A program made the translations under genes and the position numbers. The notes under the pieces are model-generated. The model had not been told where the DNA came from. It searched no databases and saw only the letters and a program-made list of their open reading frames with translations. Positions 1 to 7,884 of a stretch of 19,975 bases of DNA are shown here, in pieces. The DNA is from JAXDLK01 sp034666665. GTDB taxonomy: Bacteria; Desulfobacterota; Binatia; JACPRU01. The first letter of the stretch is position 1. The number at the start of each line of letters is the position of its first letter. The DNA is taken from the NCBI GenBank assembly GCA_034666665.1, contig JAXDLK010000230.1:1-19975 (forward strand). The letters run 5' to 3'.

Positions 1-75
1 TCGGTGACGCTCGGCGAGATCTCCGACGTGCTCCGCAAGCGCTTCGACGTGTACCAGCCGCGCATCGCGGTGTAG
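1..75 (+). CDS. C-terminal end of a methylmalonyl-CoA mutase-type large subunit (partial)
   Basis: Only the last 24 codons are present, ending at TAG 73-75. They read SVTLGEISDVLRKRF and then DVYQPRIAV. The 'T-(L/I/V)-GEISD-x-LR-x-x-F' pattern is what I know from the C-terminal end of the catalytic (substrate-binding) chain of acyl-CoA mutases such as methylmalonyl-CoA or isobutyryl-CoA mutase. These enzymes perform adenosylcobalamin-dependent carbon-skeleton rearrangement. Because the chain ends here, the cobalamin-binding domain would be a separate polypeptide or lie elsewhere. The fragment is too short to choose between family members. The intergenic stretch that follows (76-183) holds only the putative speA promoter. 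Confidence 0.5.
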   Translation, partial: SVTLGEISDVLRKRFDVYQPRIAV

Positions 76-143
76 CTCGGCGCTCCGGCGACCACCTCCC
101 GGACGAGAAGCGGACCTTTTCGCGCCCCGCGGCGAAACCTCCG

Positions 144-172
144 TTTACACCCTCACGCGCGCAGGCTATTCC
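144..172 (+). promoter_or_regulatory. putative sigma70-type promoter of speA
   Basis: TTTACA (144-149), a 17-nt spacer and TATTCC (167-172) form a fair -35/-10 pair. Transcription would be expected to begin only a few bases before the ATG at 184. No Shine-Dalgarno-like purine run precedes that ATG (the bases are CCTCCCCC), so the mRNA would be leaderless or nearly so. This was read by eye and has no experimental support. Confidence 0.4.
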
Positions 173-183
173 GGGCCTCCCCC

Positions 184-2196
184 ATGACCCGAAATGGCGA
201 CTCCAGCTGGGACAAGCGAAAAGCGCTCAAGACGTACAACGTCCGCCGCTGGGGCATCAAATATTTCGACGTCAACAACCGCGGCAACGTGACCGTCTCG
301 CCGCTGCGCGACAAGGGCGGCGCGGTCGAGATCGTCTCCGTCGTGCGCGAGGCCGTACACCGGGGGCTCCGACCGCCGTTCGTGATCCGGTTCCAGGATC
401 TGCTGCGGAACCGCGTCGAGGACATCAACGAGTCCTTCCGCCATTCGATCGCCGAGATGGGGTATCAGGGACGGTACCAGGGTGTCTTCCCGACGAAGGT
501 GAACCAGCTGCGCGAGGTCGTCGAGGAGATCCTCGACGCGGGCGAGCCCTACGCGTTCGGCCTCGAGGCCGGCAGCAAAGCCGAGCTCTTCGCCGCGCTG
601 GCGATGGTCAGCGGGTCCGAGCGGCTGATCGTCTGCAACGGCTACAAGGATTCGCTCTTCATCCGCATGGCGCTCGCCGGCAAGCGCCTCGGCAAGCGGG
701 TGATCCTCGTCGTCGAGAAGCTGTCCGAGCTGGTGCAGATCCTCGCGACCGCGCGTGAGATGGGCGTGGAGCCCGACCTCGGCATCCGCGCACGCCTGCA
801 TTCGAAGGGACGCGGCAAGTGGGAATCCTCGAGTGGCGAGAACGCGAAGTTCGGCCTCTCGACCGCCGACCTCCTGAGCGCGACCGAGATGCTCCGCCGC
901 GAGGGTTGGCTCCATTGCTTCCAGCTCCTCCACTTCCACGTCGGCTCGCAGGTCTCGGACATCCGCGCGATCCGGCGAGCCGTGACCGAGGCGGCGCGGA
1001 TCTACGCGAAGCTCCGCAAGGCCGGACTGACGATCCAGTACGTCGACGCCGGCGGCGGACTCGGCGTCGATTACGACGGTTCGCGCTCCGTCTTCGACAG
1101 CTCCACGAACTACGGTCTCAAGGAGTACACGGACGACGTCGTCTACTCGATCCAGCAGGTCTGCGACAGCGAGGGCGTGCCGCACCCGGACATCGTCACC
1201 GAGAGCGGCCGCGCGATCGTCGCGCACCATTCGGTGCTCGTCGTGCAGGTGTTCGGTGCGATCCAGAAGGGCGGCGACCTCGCGGTCGTGCCCGAGAACG
1301 GCCCGGAGCCGGACGTCGTCGACGGCTTGCGGGAGATTCAGCGGAATCTCTCGTCGCTGTCGCCGCTCGAGGCGTATCACGACGCCGTCGAGCAGAAGGA
1401 GCAGGCGGAGTCGCTGTTCATGCACGGGCTCCTGGCGCTCGAGGACAAGGCCAAGGCCGAGACGCTCTTCTGGGAGATCTGTCGCGACATCGTGAAGATC
1501 CGGCGCTCGGACGACGAATGGCCGGAGGAGCTCGTCGAGCTCGAGACGTTGCTGGCGGATCAGTACCTCTGCAACTTTTCCGTCTTCCAGTCGCTGCTCG
1601 ACCACTGGGCCATCGGTCACCTCTTCCCGATCATGCCGATCCACCGGTTGAACGAGCCGCCGACGCACGAGGCCACCCTCGTCGACATCACCTGCGACTC
1701 CGACGGTCGCATCTCGAAGTTCATCGACCTGAAGGACGTGCGCGACACGCTGCCGCTCCACGAGCTCCGCCCGGGCGAGCCGTACTACCTCGGCGTCTTC
1801 ATGGTCGGTGCCTACCAGGACATCATGGGCGACCTGCACAACCTCTTCGGGCGCTCGACCGAGGTGCATTGCTTCCTCGATCCGACGGAGCCCGGCGGCT
1901 ACTACATCGAGGAGGTGATTCCCGGGCACACAGTCAGCCAGGTGCTCGGGGACGTGCAGTACCACGAGAGCGAGCTCATCAAGGCGATGAAGGAGCAGGT
2001 CGAGCGCGCGGTGAAGGAAGGTCGCCTGAAGCCCGCGGAGGGCGTCCGCCTGCTCGACGACTACGAAGCGGGGATGCGGGAGTACACCTACCTCGACTGC
2101 AATGGACATCCAGCGATCGGGCGGGCTGCGGAGCTGACCTCGCCCGCCGCAAACGGCGCGGCCGCGAAGACCGGCGTCGCATCCATCGACGGCTGA
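184..2196 (+). CDS. speA: biosynthetic arginine decarboxylase (SpeA)
   Basis: This PLP-dependent enzyme converts arginine to agmatine, the first step of the agmatine route to putrescine and polyamines. The 670 aa are close to the usual SpeA length (about 630-660). The fold-III N-terminal barrel carries the PLP lysine at K105 in VFPTKVNQ, then HFHVGSQ (251-257), the glycine-rich phosphate loop DAGGGLGVDY (288-297) and TESGRAIVAHHS (339-350). The C-terminal part has DITCDSDG (501-508), with the catalytic Cys504, and GAYQDIMGDLHNLFG (542-556). The opening YNVRRWGIKYFDVN matches the family's N terminus. ATG 184 is the only good start; it has no Shine-Dalgarno, which fits the -10-like TATTCC just upstream. 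It appears monocistronic. The last ~25 residues are Ala/Gly-rich and probably dispensable. The family call is very secure. Confidence 0.96.
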   Translation: MTRNGDSSWDKRKALKTYNVRRWGIKYFDVNNRGNVTVSPLRDKGGAVEIVSVVREAVHRGLRPPFVIRFQDLLRNRVEDINESFRHSIAEMGYQGRYQGVFPTKVNQLREVVEEILDAGEPYAFGLEAGSKAELFAALAMVSGSERLIVCNGYKDSLFIRMALAGKRLGKRVILVVEKLSELVQILATAREMGVEPDLGIRARLHSKGRGKWESSSGENAKFGLSTADLLSATEMLRREGWLHCFQLLHFHVGSQVSDIRAIRRAVTEAARIYAKLRKAGLTIQYVDAGGGLGVDYDGSRSVFDSSTNYGLKEYTDDVVYSIQQVCDSEGVPHPDIVTESGRAIVAHHSVLVVQVFGAIQKGGDLAVVPENGPEPDVVDGLREIQRNLSSLSPLEAYHDAVEQKEQAESLFMHGLLALEDKAKAETLFWEICRDIVKIRRSDDEWPEELVELETLLADQYLCNFSVFQSLLDHWAIGHLFPIMPIHRLNEPPTHEATLVDITCDSDGRISKFIDLKDVRDTLPLHELRPGEPYYLGVFMVGAYQDIMGDLHNLFGRSTEVHCFLDPTEPGGYYIEEVIPGHTVSQVLGDVQYHESELIKAMKEQVERAVKEGRLKPAEGVRLLDDYEAGMREYTYLDCNGHPAIGRAAELTSPAANGAAAKTGVASIDG

Positions 2197-2323
2197 TCGC
2201 GAAGAGCGGCAGAGTGGCGGCCGTGCGGGGTGGCCACCGACGCCACCGTCCGGAGGCGATCAGGGGCGAGCATCGACGGAGCAGTGCTCGTCGGCGGGGC
2301 CGCCACCCGCCCGCGGCCGCACT

Positions 2324-2338
2324 GGGATCATCGATCCC
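2324..2338. promoter_or_regulatory. 6-bp-arm palindrome upstream of the exported-protein gene
   Basis: GGGATC, ATC, GATCCC forms a perfect inverted repeat with a 3-base centre, 42 bases before the ATG at 2381 and 127 bases after speA ends. It could be an operator for the 2381 gene or the stem of a speA terminator. No T-run follows, so termination is the weaker reading. The rest of 2197-2380 shows no coding potential of its own. Confidence 0.25.
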
Positions 2339-2380
2339 GGCGCGCCGCTGCGCGCTTGTATTCGCGGCGGGGCGGGCACT

Positions 2381-3892
2381 ATGAAGCCGGTGGTGAACCC
2401 GCTCCCCTGGTCCCGCGCGAGACAGCCGGCATGCGTCTCGCCGCGCCCTGTGACCCGGCTCGCAACGGCCCTCCTCGTCGGTCTCTTCGGCATTCTCGTG
2501 CCCACGGTCGCGCATTCCGCGCTGAACGTCTCCTTCACCTTCCACGGCCACGGGGGAGTCTCCTCCGACGGGCTCGGGCAGCACGGAGCCGGCAACGCCG
2601 TACAGGCGGACGTGCCGCCGGGTTCGAAGGTCAAGAAGGCGTTCCTGTACGGCGCGACCACCTCGAAGGGCGACGCTTCGATCACCGTCGACTTCGACGG
2701 CACCTTGGTCACTCTCGACGACATCGGCAGCGAGCATTCCTTCCTCGCCGCATACCGCGCCGACGTCACCGAGCAGGTGAGCGACAAGGTGGGGTCCGGC
2801 GGAGAGATCACCGACTTCGTGATCGGCTCCGATTCGGCGACCTTGGATGGGGTCGCGCTGGTGGTGGTCTTCTCGAATCCGGAAGAGCCGGACGTGAGTA
2901 TCGCCGTGCTCGACGGCGGTCTCAGCTCGGACGCGAACGTGACGACGATCCGCTATGCGGCGCCGATCGACAAAGGCCAGGAATTCCTCGCCACGATGGC
3001 GCTCGGGATCTCGTTCAGCTTGCAGAGCTCGGAAGGCGGGTCCCACGACTGCGGGACGGAGGCAGCCCAGGGGAGCCTCGTGGACGTCAACGGTCAGCGC
3101 CTCACGAGCTGTGCGGGAAACTTGGACGACGGCGTCGGCGGTGCCGAGAACGGCAACCTCATCACGGTCGGCGGCGTCGGCGACGACACCAAGAACCCCT
3201 CCGATCCCTTCCAGATGCCCGCCGACGGCAAGATGCCGCGGGTGCAGGATGACGAGCTCTACGACATCGCCCCGTTCATCCGGAACGGCGATGCCGAGAC
3301 GATCGTGAACACACGGAATCCATCGCAAGACGACCAGATCTTCCTGTTGATCGCCAGGATCACGGCCAGGGCGACCTTCTCCACCGAGATCTGCGACGAC
3401 CAAATCGACAACGATGGTGACGATCTGATCGACGCCGAGGATCCCGACTGCGGAGGGGCTCCGGTTCGGCCGAAGCGAGGGCGCGTCGTCGAGGTCGACG
3501 AATCCGACGAGAGCGGCGATCCCGGCGACATCGTCGACGCCGGCGGAGTGAAAATCCACAACCGCAGCGACGAAACCCAGATCATCCGCTGCGCGCGGGT
3601 GTCGTTCAGCCGACCGCGGCTCTTCGATTCGGCACTGCTCGTCGGCCACGCGAACCGATCGACGGGACGGGCGAAGGCCCGGCCGAAACGATCGACGCGT
3701 TTCTGCTTCGTTCCGTTGCTCCGGGTCCCGCCGCGGCAGACCGCGAATCTCGAGCTCTTCGTCAGATTCGCACCGTCACCACGCGCGGGGTCGTCCTCGC
3801 AGAGGCTGACCGACGTCCACGTGAGGAGCTCGAGCGGGCTCGCGCGGTACGGCGGCGTGCCGGCCGCCCTGGGGACGGTCACGAAACAGTGA
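2381..3892 (+). CDS. exported protein of unknown function with an acidic DxDxD-type motif
   Basis: I do not recognise this 503-aa protein as a named family. The N terminus has a basic stretch and a hydrophobic core (about residues 26-45) ending in AHS-A, a plausible signal-peptidase I site after Ser46. The mature part (47 to about 330) is beta-rich and low in Cys, with repeated Gly/Asp/Ser. The segment reading GVALVVVFSNPEEPDVSIAV resembles a core seen in several uncharacterised secreted beta-proteins. Residues 338-357 (CDDQIDNDGDDLIDAEDPDC) are a short acidic Cys-bracketed motif, of a kind common in myxobacterial exported proteins and resembling calcium-binding loops. The last ~120 residues are Arg-rich, perhaps a surface-interacting beta domain. 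It lies 83 bases before another exported protein, so co-expression is possible. Function is unknown; export is fairly likely. Confidence 0.8.
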   Translation: MKPVVNPLPWSRARQPACVSPRPVTRLATALLVGLFGILVPTVAHSALNVSFTFHGHGGVSSDGLGQHGAGNAVQADVPPGSKVKKAFLYGATTSKGDASITVDFDGTLVTLDDIGSEHSFLAAYRADVTEQVSDKVGSGGEITDFVIGSDSATLDGVALVVVFSNPEEPDVSIAVLDGGLSSDANVTTIRYAAPIDKGQEFLATMALGISFSLQSSEGGSHDCGTEAAQGSLVDVNGQRLTSCAGNLDDGVGGAENGNLITVGGVGDDTKNPSDPFQMPADGKMPRVQDDELYDIAPFIRNGDAETIVNTRNPSQDDQIFLLIARITARATFSTEICDDQIDNDGDDLIDAEDPDCGGAPVRPKRGRVVEVDESDESGDPGDIVDAGGVKIHNRSDETQIIRCARVSFSRPRLFDSALLVGHANRSTGRAKARPKRSTRFCFVPLLRVPPRQTANLELFVRFAPSPRAGSSSQRLTDVHVRSSSGLARYGGVPAALGTVTKQ

Positions 3893-3893
3893 A

Positions 3894-3925
3894 GGCACGC
3901 GCCATCGCCGGCATCCGAGCGTGCC
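3894..3925 (+). terminator. possible terminator hairpin after the 2381 gene
   Basis: GGCACGC (3894-3900) pairs perfectly with GCGTGCC (3919-3925) across an 18-base loop that is itself GC-rich. It starts two bases after the stop codon. No T-tract follows, so intrinsic termination is uncertain; it could be a 3' mRNA-stabilising stem. Confidence 0.3.
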
Positions 3926-3975
3926 GCCGGTGAGTGGGTGGTTCGCGTCCTATCCGCCGATGCCGAGGAGAGAAG

Positions 3976-5607
3976 ATGTCACCAATGCGCCACCGTCGAA
4001 CGTCTGGACCCGTCCTGCTGCTCTTTCTGCTGAGCAGCATCACCTGGCGGATCTCGGCACCGCTCGCCGCCGAGAACCAGGAGGTCGCGGCGACGCTGCT
4101 GCAAAAGGGCATCGCGGCCTACCAGGCGAAGAGATACGACGAAGCGGTCACGGCTCTCGCCCGGGCACGGTCGATGGCTCCGGACCAGAGCCCCGCCGCG
4201 CTCTATCTCGGCCTCTCGTATCTCCGGCTCGGCAAGAACGCCGAAGCGATCGCGGTCTGGCAGGAGTACACGAAGCTCGCACCGACGACGCAAACCGAGC
4301 GGAAGATCGCGCTTTCGAAGAGCATCGGGCGCTACCTGACGCTGCTGCTCCGCGAGGAGAACCAACGGCTCGCGCGTGAGGCAGTCGCCAAGGAGCAGCA
4401 GCTCGGATCCGGCGACCCGCGGACCGTGGCCGTCAGCTACTACAAGAACCTGGGCTCGGAGGAGCTGCAGCCGCTCGAGAAGGGATTGACGGCGCTGCTG
4501 ATCGACGACGTCGCGAAGGTGAAGGAGCTTCGCGTCGTCGAGCGGGACCGCATGCAGGCCCTTCTCCAGGAGATGAAGCTCGGCGAGACCGGACTCGTGG
4601 ACCAGAAGACGGCGCCCAAGGTCGGGCGGCTCCTCGGCGCCGGAAAGATCGCCACCGGGAGCTACGCGGACACCGCGGAGCGTGACCTGCAAGTGACGTC
4701 GGTGGTCGCGGAGAGCGGCACGGCCGCGGTGATCGGCACGCAAGAGACGAGCGGCAAGATCGACGAATTCTACGAAGTCGAGAAGGCGCTCGCGCTCACG
4801 CTTCTCGAGGATCTCGGCTACGACCGCGATCGCCTGCAGGCGGATGGAGTTCTCGACGACATCCAGAAGCCGCAGACACGAAGCATGCCCGCGGTGGTGG
4901 CATTCTCCGAGGGATTGGATGCCAAGGACCGTGGCGACCTGCCGACGGCACGCAAGCGTTTCGAGACGGCGCTCAGGGCCGATCCGAGCTTCGACCTCGC
5001 GCGGAGGGAGCTGCTCCTGCTGCCGTTCGTGCTCATCGGCACGAGCGGCATCGTCGCGGCGGTGGAGGCTGCCGCGCCCGCGAGCCAGGTGGCGACTGCC
5101 GGCGTCGGAGCAGGAGCAGCGGGAGGAACCGCCGGCGGGGCGGCCGGCGGCGCGGCGGGAGGTCTCAGCACGACGGCGATCGCCGGAATCGTGGCCGGCG
5201 GCGTAGCCGTCGTTGGCGGCGCGGCGGCGGGTGCCGTGGGCGCGACGGGCGGGTTTGGCGGCGGGGGTGGAAACAGCGGAGGAGGTGGTGGCGGTGGCGG
5301 CGGCGGTGGCGGGGGAGGAGGAGGCGGGGGAGGAGGAGGCGGCGGTGGCGGCGGCGGCCGCACCTGCGACGCGAACGAGTTCCGCTGCAATGATGGCAGC
5401 TGCATCCCGCGGAATCGGGTCTGCAACACGCGGTCCGACTGTCCGGGAGGAGAAGACGAAGACGTCTGCGCCGACCCCAACGCTTGCTGCCAGGCGACCG
5501 CCGGATGCCCGGGAGAGACCGGCGAGAACTGCGGGCAGACGTGCTGCTGCTGCGGAATCGGCGAGATCTGCTGTCCCGACTTCGCTGGGTGCTGCCCCGC
5601 GCCGTGA
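3976..5607 (+). CDS. exported protein: TPR, CsgG-like domain, Gly-zipper, polyglycine, LDLa and Cys-rich tail
   Basis: ATG 3976 is chosen because AGGAG (3966-3970) sits 5 bases upstream, giving 543 aa. Residues 11-32 look like a signal sequence (VLLLFLLSSI, ending at APLAA). Residues 35-103 form TPR-like helices (GIAAYQAKRYDEAVTALARA). Residues 150-282 resemble CsgG-like domains of periplasmic or outer-membrane assembly proteins (ALLIDDVAKVKELRVVERDR, then KVGRLLGAGKIATGSY). Residues 305-340 are a further TPR-like pair. Residues 350-425 are Ala/Gly-rich with a glycine-zipper look, possibly membrane-associated. Residues 435-461 are 27 consecutive Gly. Residues 464-498 form an LDL-receptor class A module with all six Cys (464, 471, 476, 483, 489, 498), though Asn484 and Gly491 replace usual calcium-ligand acids. 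Residues 499-543 are a Cys-rich tail with CC and CCCC clusters. The role may be surface display or ligand binding on a secretion scaffold; that is inference. Confidence 0.85.
   Translation: MSPMRHRRTSGPVLLLFLLSSITWRISAPLAAENQEVAATLLQKGIAAYQAKRYDEAVTALARARSMAPDQSPAALYLGLSYLRLGKNAEAIAVWQEYTKLAPTTQTERKIALSKSIGRYLTLLLREENQRLAREAVAKEQQLGSGDPRTVAVSYYKNLGSEELQPLEKGLTALLIDDVAKVKELRVVERDRMQALLQEMKLGETGLVDQKTAPKVGRLLGAGKIATGSYADTAERDLQVTSVVAESGTAAVIGTQETSGKIDEFYEVEKALALTLLEDLGYDRDRLQADGVLDDIQKPQTRSMPAVVAFSEGLDAKDRGDLPTARKRFETALRADPSFDLARRELLLLPFVLIGTSGIVAAVEAAAPASQVATAGVGAGAAGGTAGGAAGGAAGGLSTTAIAGIVAGGVAVVGGAAAGAVGATGGFGGGGGNSGGGGGGGGGGGGGGGGGGGGGGGGGGGRTCDANEFRCNDGSCIPRNRVCNTRSDCPGGEDEDVCADPNACCQATAGCPGETGENCGQTCCCCGIGEICCPDFAGCCPAP
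5278..5358 (+). repeat. 27-codon polyglycine tract
   Basis: Codons 435-461 of the preceding protein are all Gly but use a mixture of GGA, GGT, GGC and GGG, so this is not a pure trinucleotide run. The top strand is extremely G-rich with many GGG/GG blocks and could form G-quadruplexes. It joins the Gly/Ala-rich membrane-like segment to the LDLa module and probably acts as a flexible linker. Confidence 0.9.
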
Positions 5608-5613
5608 GTGTCT

Positions 5614-5629
5614 GCCGCGGGACCGCGGC
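5614..5629 (+). terminator. possible terminator hairpin after the LDLa-protein gene
   Basis: GCCGCGG, GA, CCGCGGC gives a 7-bp all-GC stem starting 6 bases after the TGA at 5605-5607. The loop is only two bases, so one pair must open, and no T-run follows. Position supports a transcription-end role; the missing T-tract weakens it. Confidence 0.35.
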
Positions 5630-5650
5630 GCGCGGCTCGGCGGAATTTGC

Positions 5651-5679
5651 TTGACACCCTGAACGACCGGACCTACGGT
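5651..5679 (+). promoter_or_regulatory. sigma70-type promoter, probably for ligA-acyP
   Basis: A perfect TTGACA (5651-5656), a 17-nt spacer and TACGGT (5674-5679) make a good -35/-10 pair in the 260-base gap between the LDLa-protein gene and ligA. The inferred leader to the ligA ATG at 5868 would be about 180 bases. The remainder of the gap (5680-5867) shows no gene and no structure I can name. Confidence 0.5.
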
Positions 5680-5867
5680 CACGGCGGTGCCTCGACGATC
5701 AGCGGCACCGCTATCGGCGGCTCTCTGGGGCCGCCCGGGGCCACGGCGTCGCAGAAGGATCCGCTCCGACGACCGTGGCCTCATTCGTTCTGCGCGCCGC
5801 ACCACGGGTTTCTCCATCGGTCCGTATCGCATTGACGGGCCCGCGAATCCGTCGACAATCGCCAGCG

Positions 5868-7883
5868 ATGGCGGCACCGAAGGACGATCCCGCATCGGAG
5901 ATTCGCGGCCTTCGTGAAGAGATCGCTCGTCACGATTTCCAATATTACGTTCTCGACCAGCCCGAGATCTCGGACGCCGAGTACGACCGCCTGCTCGCCC
6001 GCCTGGTCGAGCTCGAGAAGGCGCACCCGGAGCACGCGGATCCGTCCTCACCGACGCAGCGGGTCGGCGGCCAGGCGGCCGAGAAGTTCGGCATCGTTCG
6101 GCACACGGTTCCGATGCTGTCGCTCGCGAACGCCACCAGTCGCGGGGAGGTCGAGGAGTTCGAGGAGCGCATCCGCCGCTTCCTGAAGCTCGAAGGACCG
6201 ATCGAGTACGTCGCCGAGTGCAAGCTCGACGGCATCGCGGTGGAGGTCGTCTACGAGGACGGCCGGTACGTCCAGGGTTCCACTCGCGGCGATGGAGCCA
6301 ACGGCGAGGACGTGACGGCGAACCTGAGGACGGTACGCTCGGTGCCGCTCCGCCTGAGCGCGCGAGAGCGGCCGGTGCCGCGTCGGCTCGAGGTTCGCGG
6401 CGAGGTCATCCTGCCGAAGGAGAAGTTCCTCGAAGTGAATGCCGAGCGCGTCGCCCGCGGCGAGCCCGAGTTCGCGAATCCGCGGAACTCCGCCGCCGGC
6501 AGTCTCCGCCAGCTCGATGCGCGGATCACGGCATCGCGTCCGCTCGAGCTCTTCTGCCACAGCGCAGGAATCGTCGACGGCTTCGAAGCGCGGACGCACT
6601 GGGAGTTCCTCGCCGCCTGCGCCGAGTGGGGATTGCGCACGAACCCGCGGAACCGGCTCTGCCGGTCGCTCGAAGACGTCGCCGCTTTCTACGGCGAGAT
6701 CGGACGTGCGCGCGATGCGCTCCCCTACGAGATCGACGGCACGGTGATCAAGGTGAATTCTCTGGAGCTCCAGCGGCGCCTCGGAGAGGTGTCCCGATCG
6801 CCGCGCTGGGCGGTCGCATGGAAGTTCCGCCCTCGCCAGGCCGAGACCCGCATCCAGGAGATCGTGCCGAGCGTCGGACGGACGGGTGTGATCACGCCGA
6901 TCGCGGCGCTCGACCCGGTCGCCGTCGGCGGAGTCACCGTCTCGAGCGCATCCCTCCACAACATGGACGAAGTCCGTCGCAAGGACATCCGGGTGGGCGA
7001 CGAGGTGCTGGTCGAGCGTGCCGGTGACGTCATCCCCTACGTCGTGCAGTCGTTTCCGGACCGGCGCACCGGTCGGGAGCACGTCTTCGAGATGCCCGCC
7101 GAGTGTCCCGTGTGTCGAGGAAACGTCGAGAGGCGCGAGAACGAGGTCTACTATCGCTGCACGAATCCGAGCTGCCCCGCCAAGATCGAGCAGCGCCTCC
7201 GCCATTGGGCGAGCAAGAGCGCCATGTCGATCGACGGCCTCGGCGAGAAGCTCGTCGCGCAGCTCGTCGCCCGAGGGATCGTCCGCGATCTCGCCGATCT
7301 CTATCGGCTCGACGTGGATCGGCTCGTCGCGCTCGAGCGCATGGGAAAGAAGTCGGCGGAGAATCTGCTCGCCGGGATCGAGCAGAGCAAGCAGGCGACG
7401 CTCGACCGTTTCCTGCACGGCCTCGGCATTCGACACGTCGGCGAGACCACGGCGCGCGCGCTCGCGGCGCATTACGAGAGCGCGGACGACCTGCTCGCGA
7501 CCACCGAGGAGGAGCTGCTCGAGGTTCGCGACGTCGGGAAGGAGGTCGCCCGGACGATCCTCGAGTACGTGGCGAACCCCGAGAACCGGGCCGAGGTCGA
7601 GCGACTGCAGGAGGCCGGAGTCCGCCCGCGCACGAGCACGCGCCGCGGCGGAAAGCTCTCCGGAAAGCGCGTGGTCTTCACCGGATCCCTCGGGTCGGTG
7701 ACTCGCCAGGAGGCGCAGGCGATCGTCGAGCGCGAGGGCGGGACCACCGCCTCCAGCGTTTCGAAGAGCGTGGACCTCGTCGTCGCCGGCGAGGCCGCGG
7801 GATCGAAGCTCAAGAAGGCCGCGGAGCTCGGACTGCGCGTCGTCAGCGAGGAGGAGTTCCTGGCGCTCGTCGGGCGGCGGTGA
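5868..7883 (+). CDS. ligA: NAD-dependent DNA ligase LigA
   Basis: LigA seals nicks in duplex DNA using NAD+ as adenylate donor, in replication and repair. From ATG 5868 the protein is 671 aa, the same length as E. coli LigA. This start is preferred because the family Ia opening (EEIARHDFQYYVLDQPEISD) follows after ~20 residues, and the longer frame from 5775 adds atypical Arg-rich sequence. There is no clear Shine-Dalgarno. Motif I is K119-L-D-G, with K119 adenylated, followed by GSTRGDG (137-143) and NPRNSAAGSLRQLD (204-217). The zinc finger cysteines are 413, 416, 431 and 436. Helix-hairpin-helix repeats fill about 440-585 and a BRCT domain (GKRVVFTGSL onward) ends the protein. The acylphosphatase gene begins one base after the stop, so the two are probably co-transcribed. 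Confidence 0.97.
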   Translation: MAAPKDDPASEIRGLREEIARHDFQYYVLDQPEISDAEYDRLLARLVELEKAHPEHADPSSPTQRVGGQAAEKFGIVRHTVPMLSLANATSRGEVEEFEERIRRFLKLEGPIEYVAECKLDGIAVEVVYEDGRYVQGSTRGDGANGEDVTANLRTVRSVPLRLSARERPVPRRLEVRGEVILPKEKFLEVNAERVARGEPEFANPRNSAAGSLRQLDARITASRPLELFCHSAGIVDGFEARTHWEFLAACAEWGLRTNPRNRLCRSLEDVAAFYGEIGRARDALPYEIDGTVIKVNSLELQRRLGEVSRSPRWAVAWKFRPRQAETRIQEIVPSVGRTGVITPIAALDPVAVGGVTVSSASLHNMDEVRRKDIRVGDEVLVERAGDVIPYVVQSFPDRRTGREHVFEMPAECPVCRGNVERRENEVYYRCTNPSCPAKIEQRLRHWASKSAMSIDGLGEKLVAQLVARGIVRDLADLYRLDVDRLVALERMGKKSAENLLAGIEQSKQATLDRFLHGLGIRHVGETTARALAAHYESADDLLATTEEELLEVRDVGKEVARTILEYVANPENRAEVERLQEAGVRPRTSTRRGGKLSGKRVVFTGSLGSVTRQEAQAIVEREGGTTASSVSKSVDLVVAGEAAGSKLKKAAELGLRVVSEEEFLALVGRR

Positions 7884-7884
7884 C

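Noticed and set aside
166..2109. Long minus-strand open frame (647 codons) opposite speA
   Set aside because: It is the antisense of a confidently identified gene, its protein is Arg/Asp/Leu-rich without family features, and high GC depletes stop codons in the mirror frame.
2214..2306. 9-bp inverted repeat GTGGCGGCC / GGCCGCCAC around 75 bases
   Set aside because: Very GC-rich arms and a long loop make this likely by chance in DNA of this composition; no functional context.
4818..5657. Minus-strand frame encoding a long polyproline protein
   Set aside because: The polyproline is only the complement of the Gly codon run of the LDLa-protein gene; there is no start context or domain, and the sense frame has a signal peptide, Shine-Dalgarno and recognisable modules.
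5608..5867. Small open frames in the gap before ligA (such as 5608-5835 and 5687-5917)
   Set aside because: They overlap the promoter and the ligA start, have Arg/Pro-rich sequences typical of out-of-frame GC-rich DNA, and show no ribosome binding site or family resemblance.
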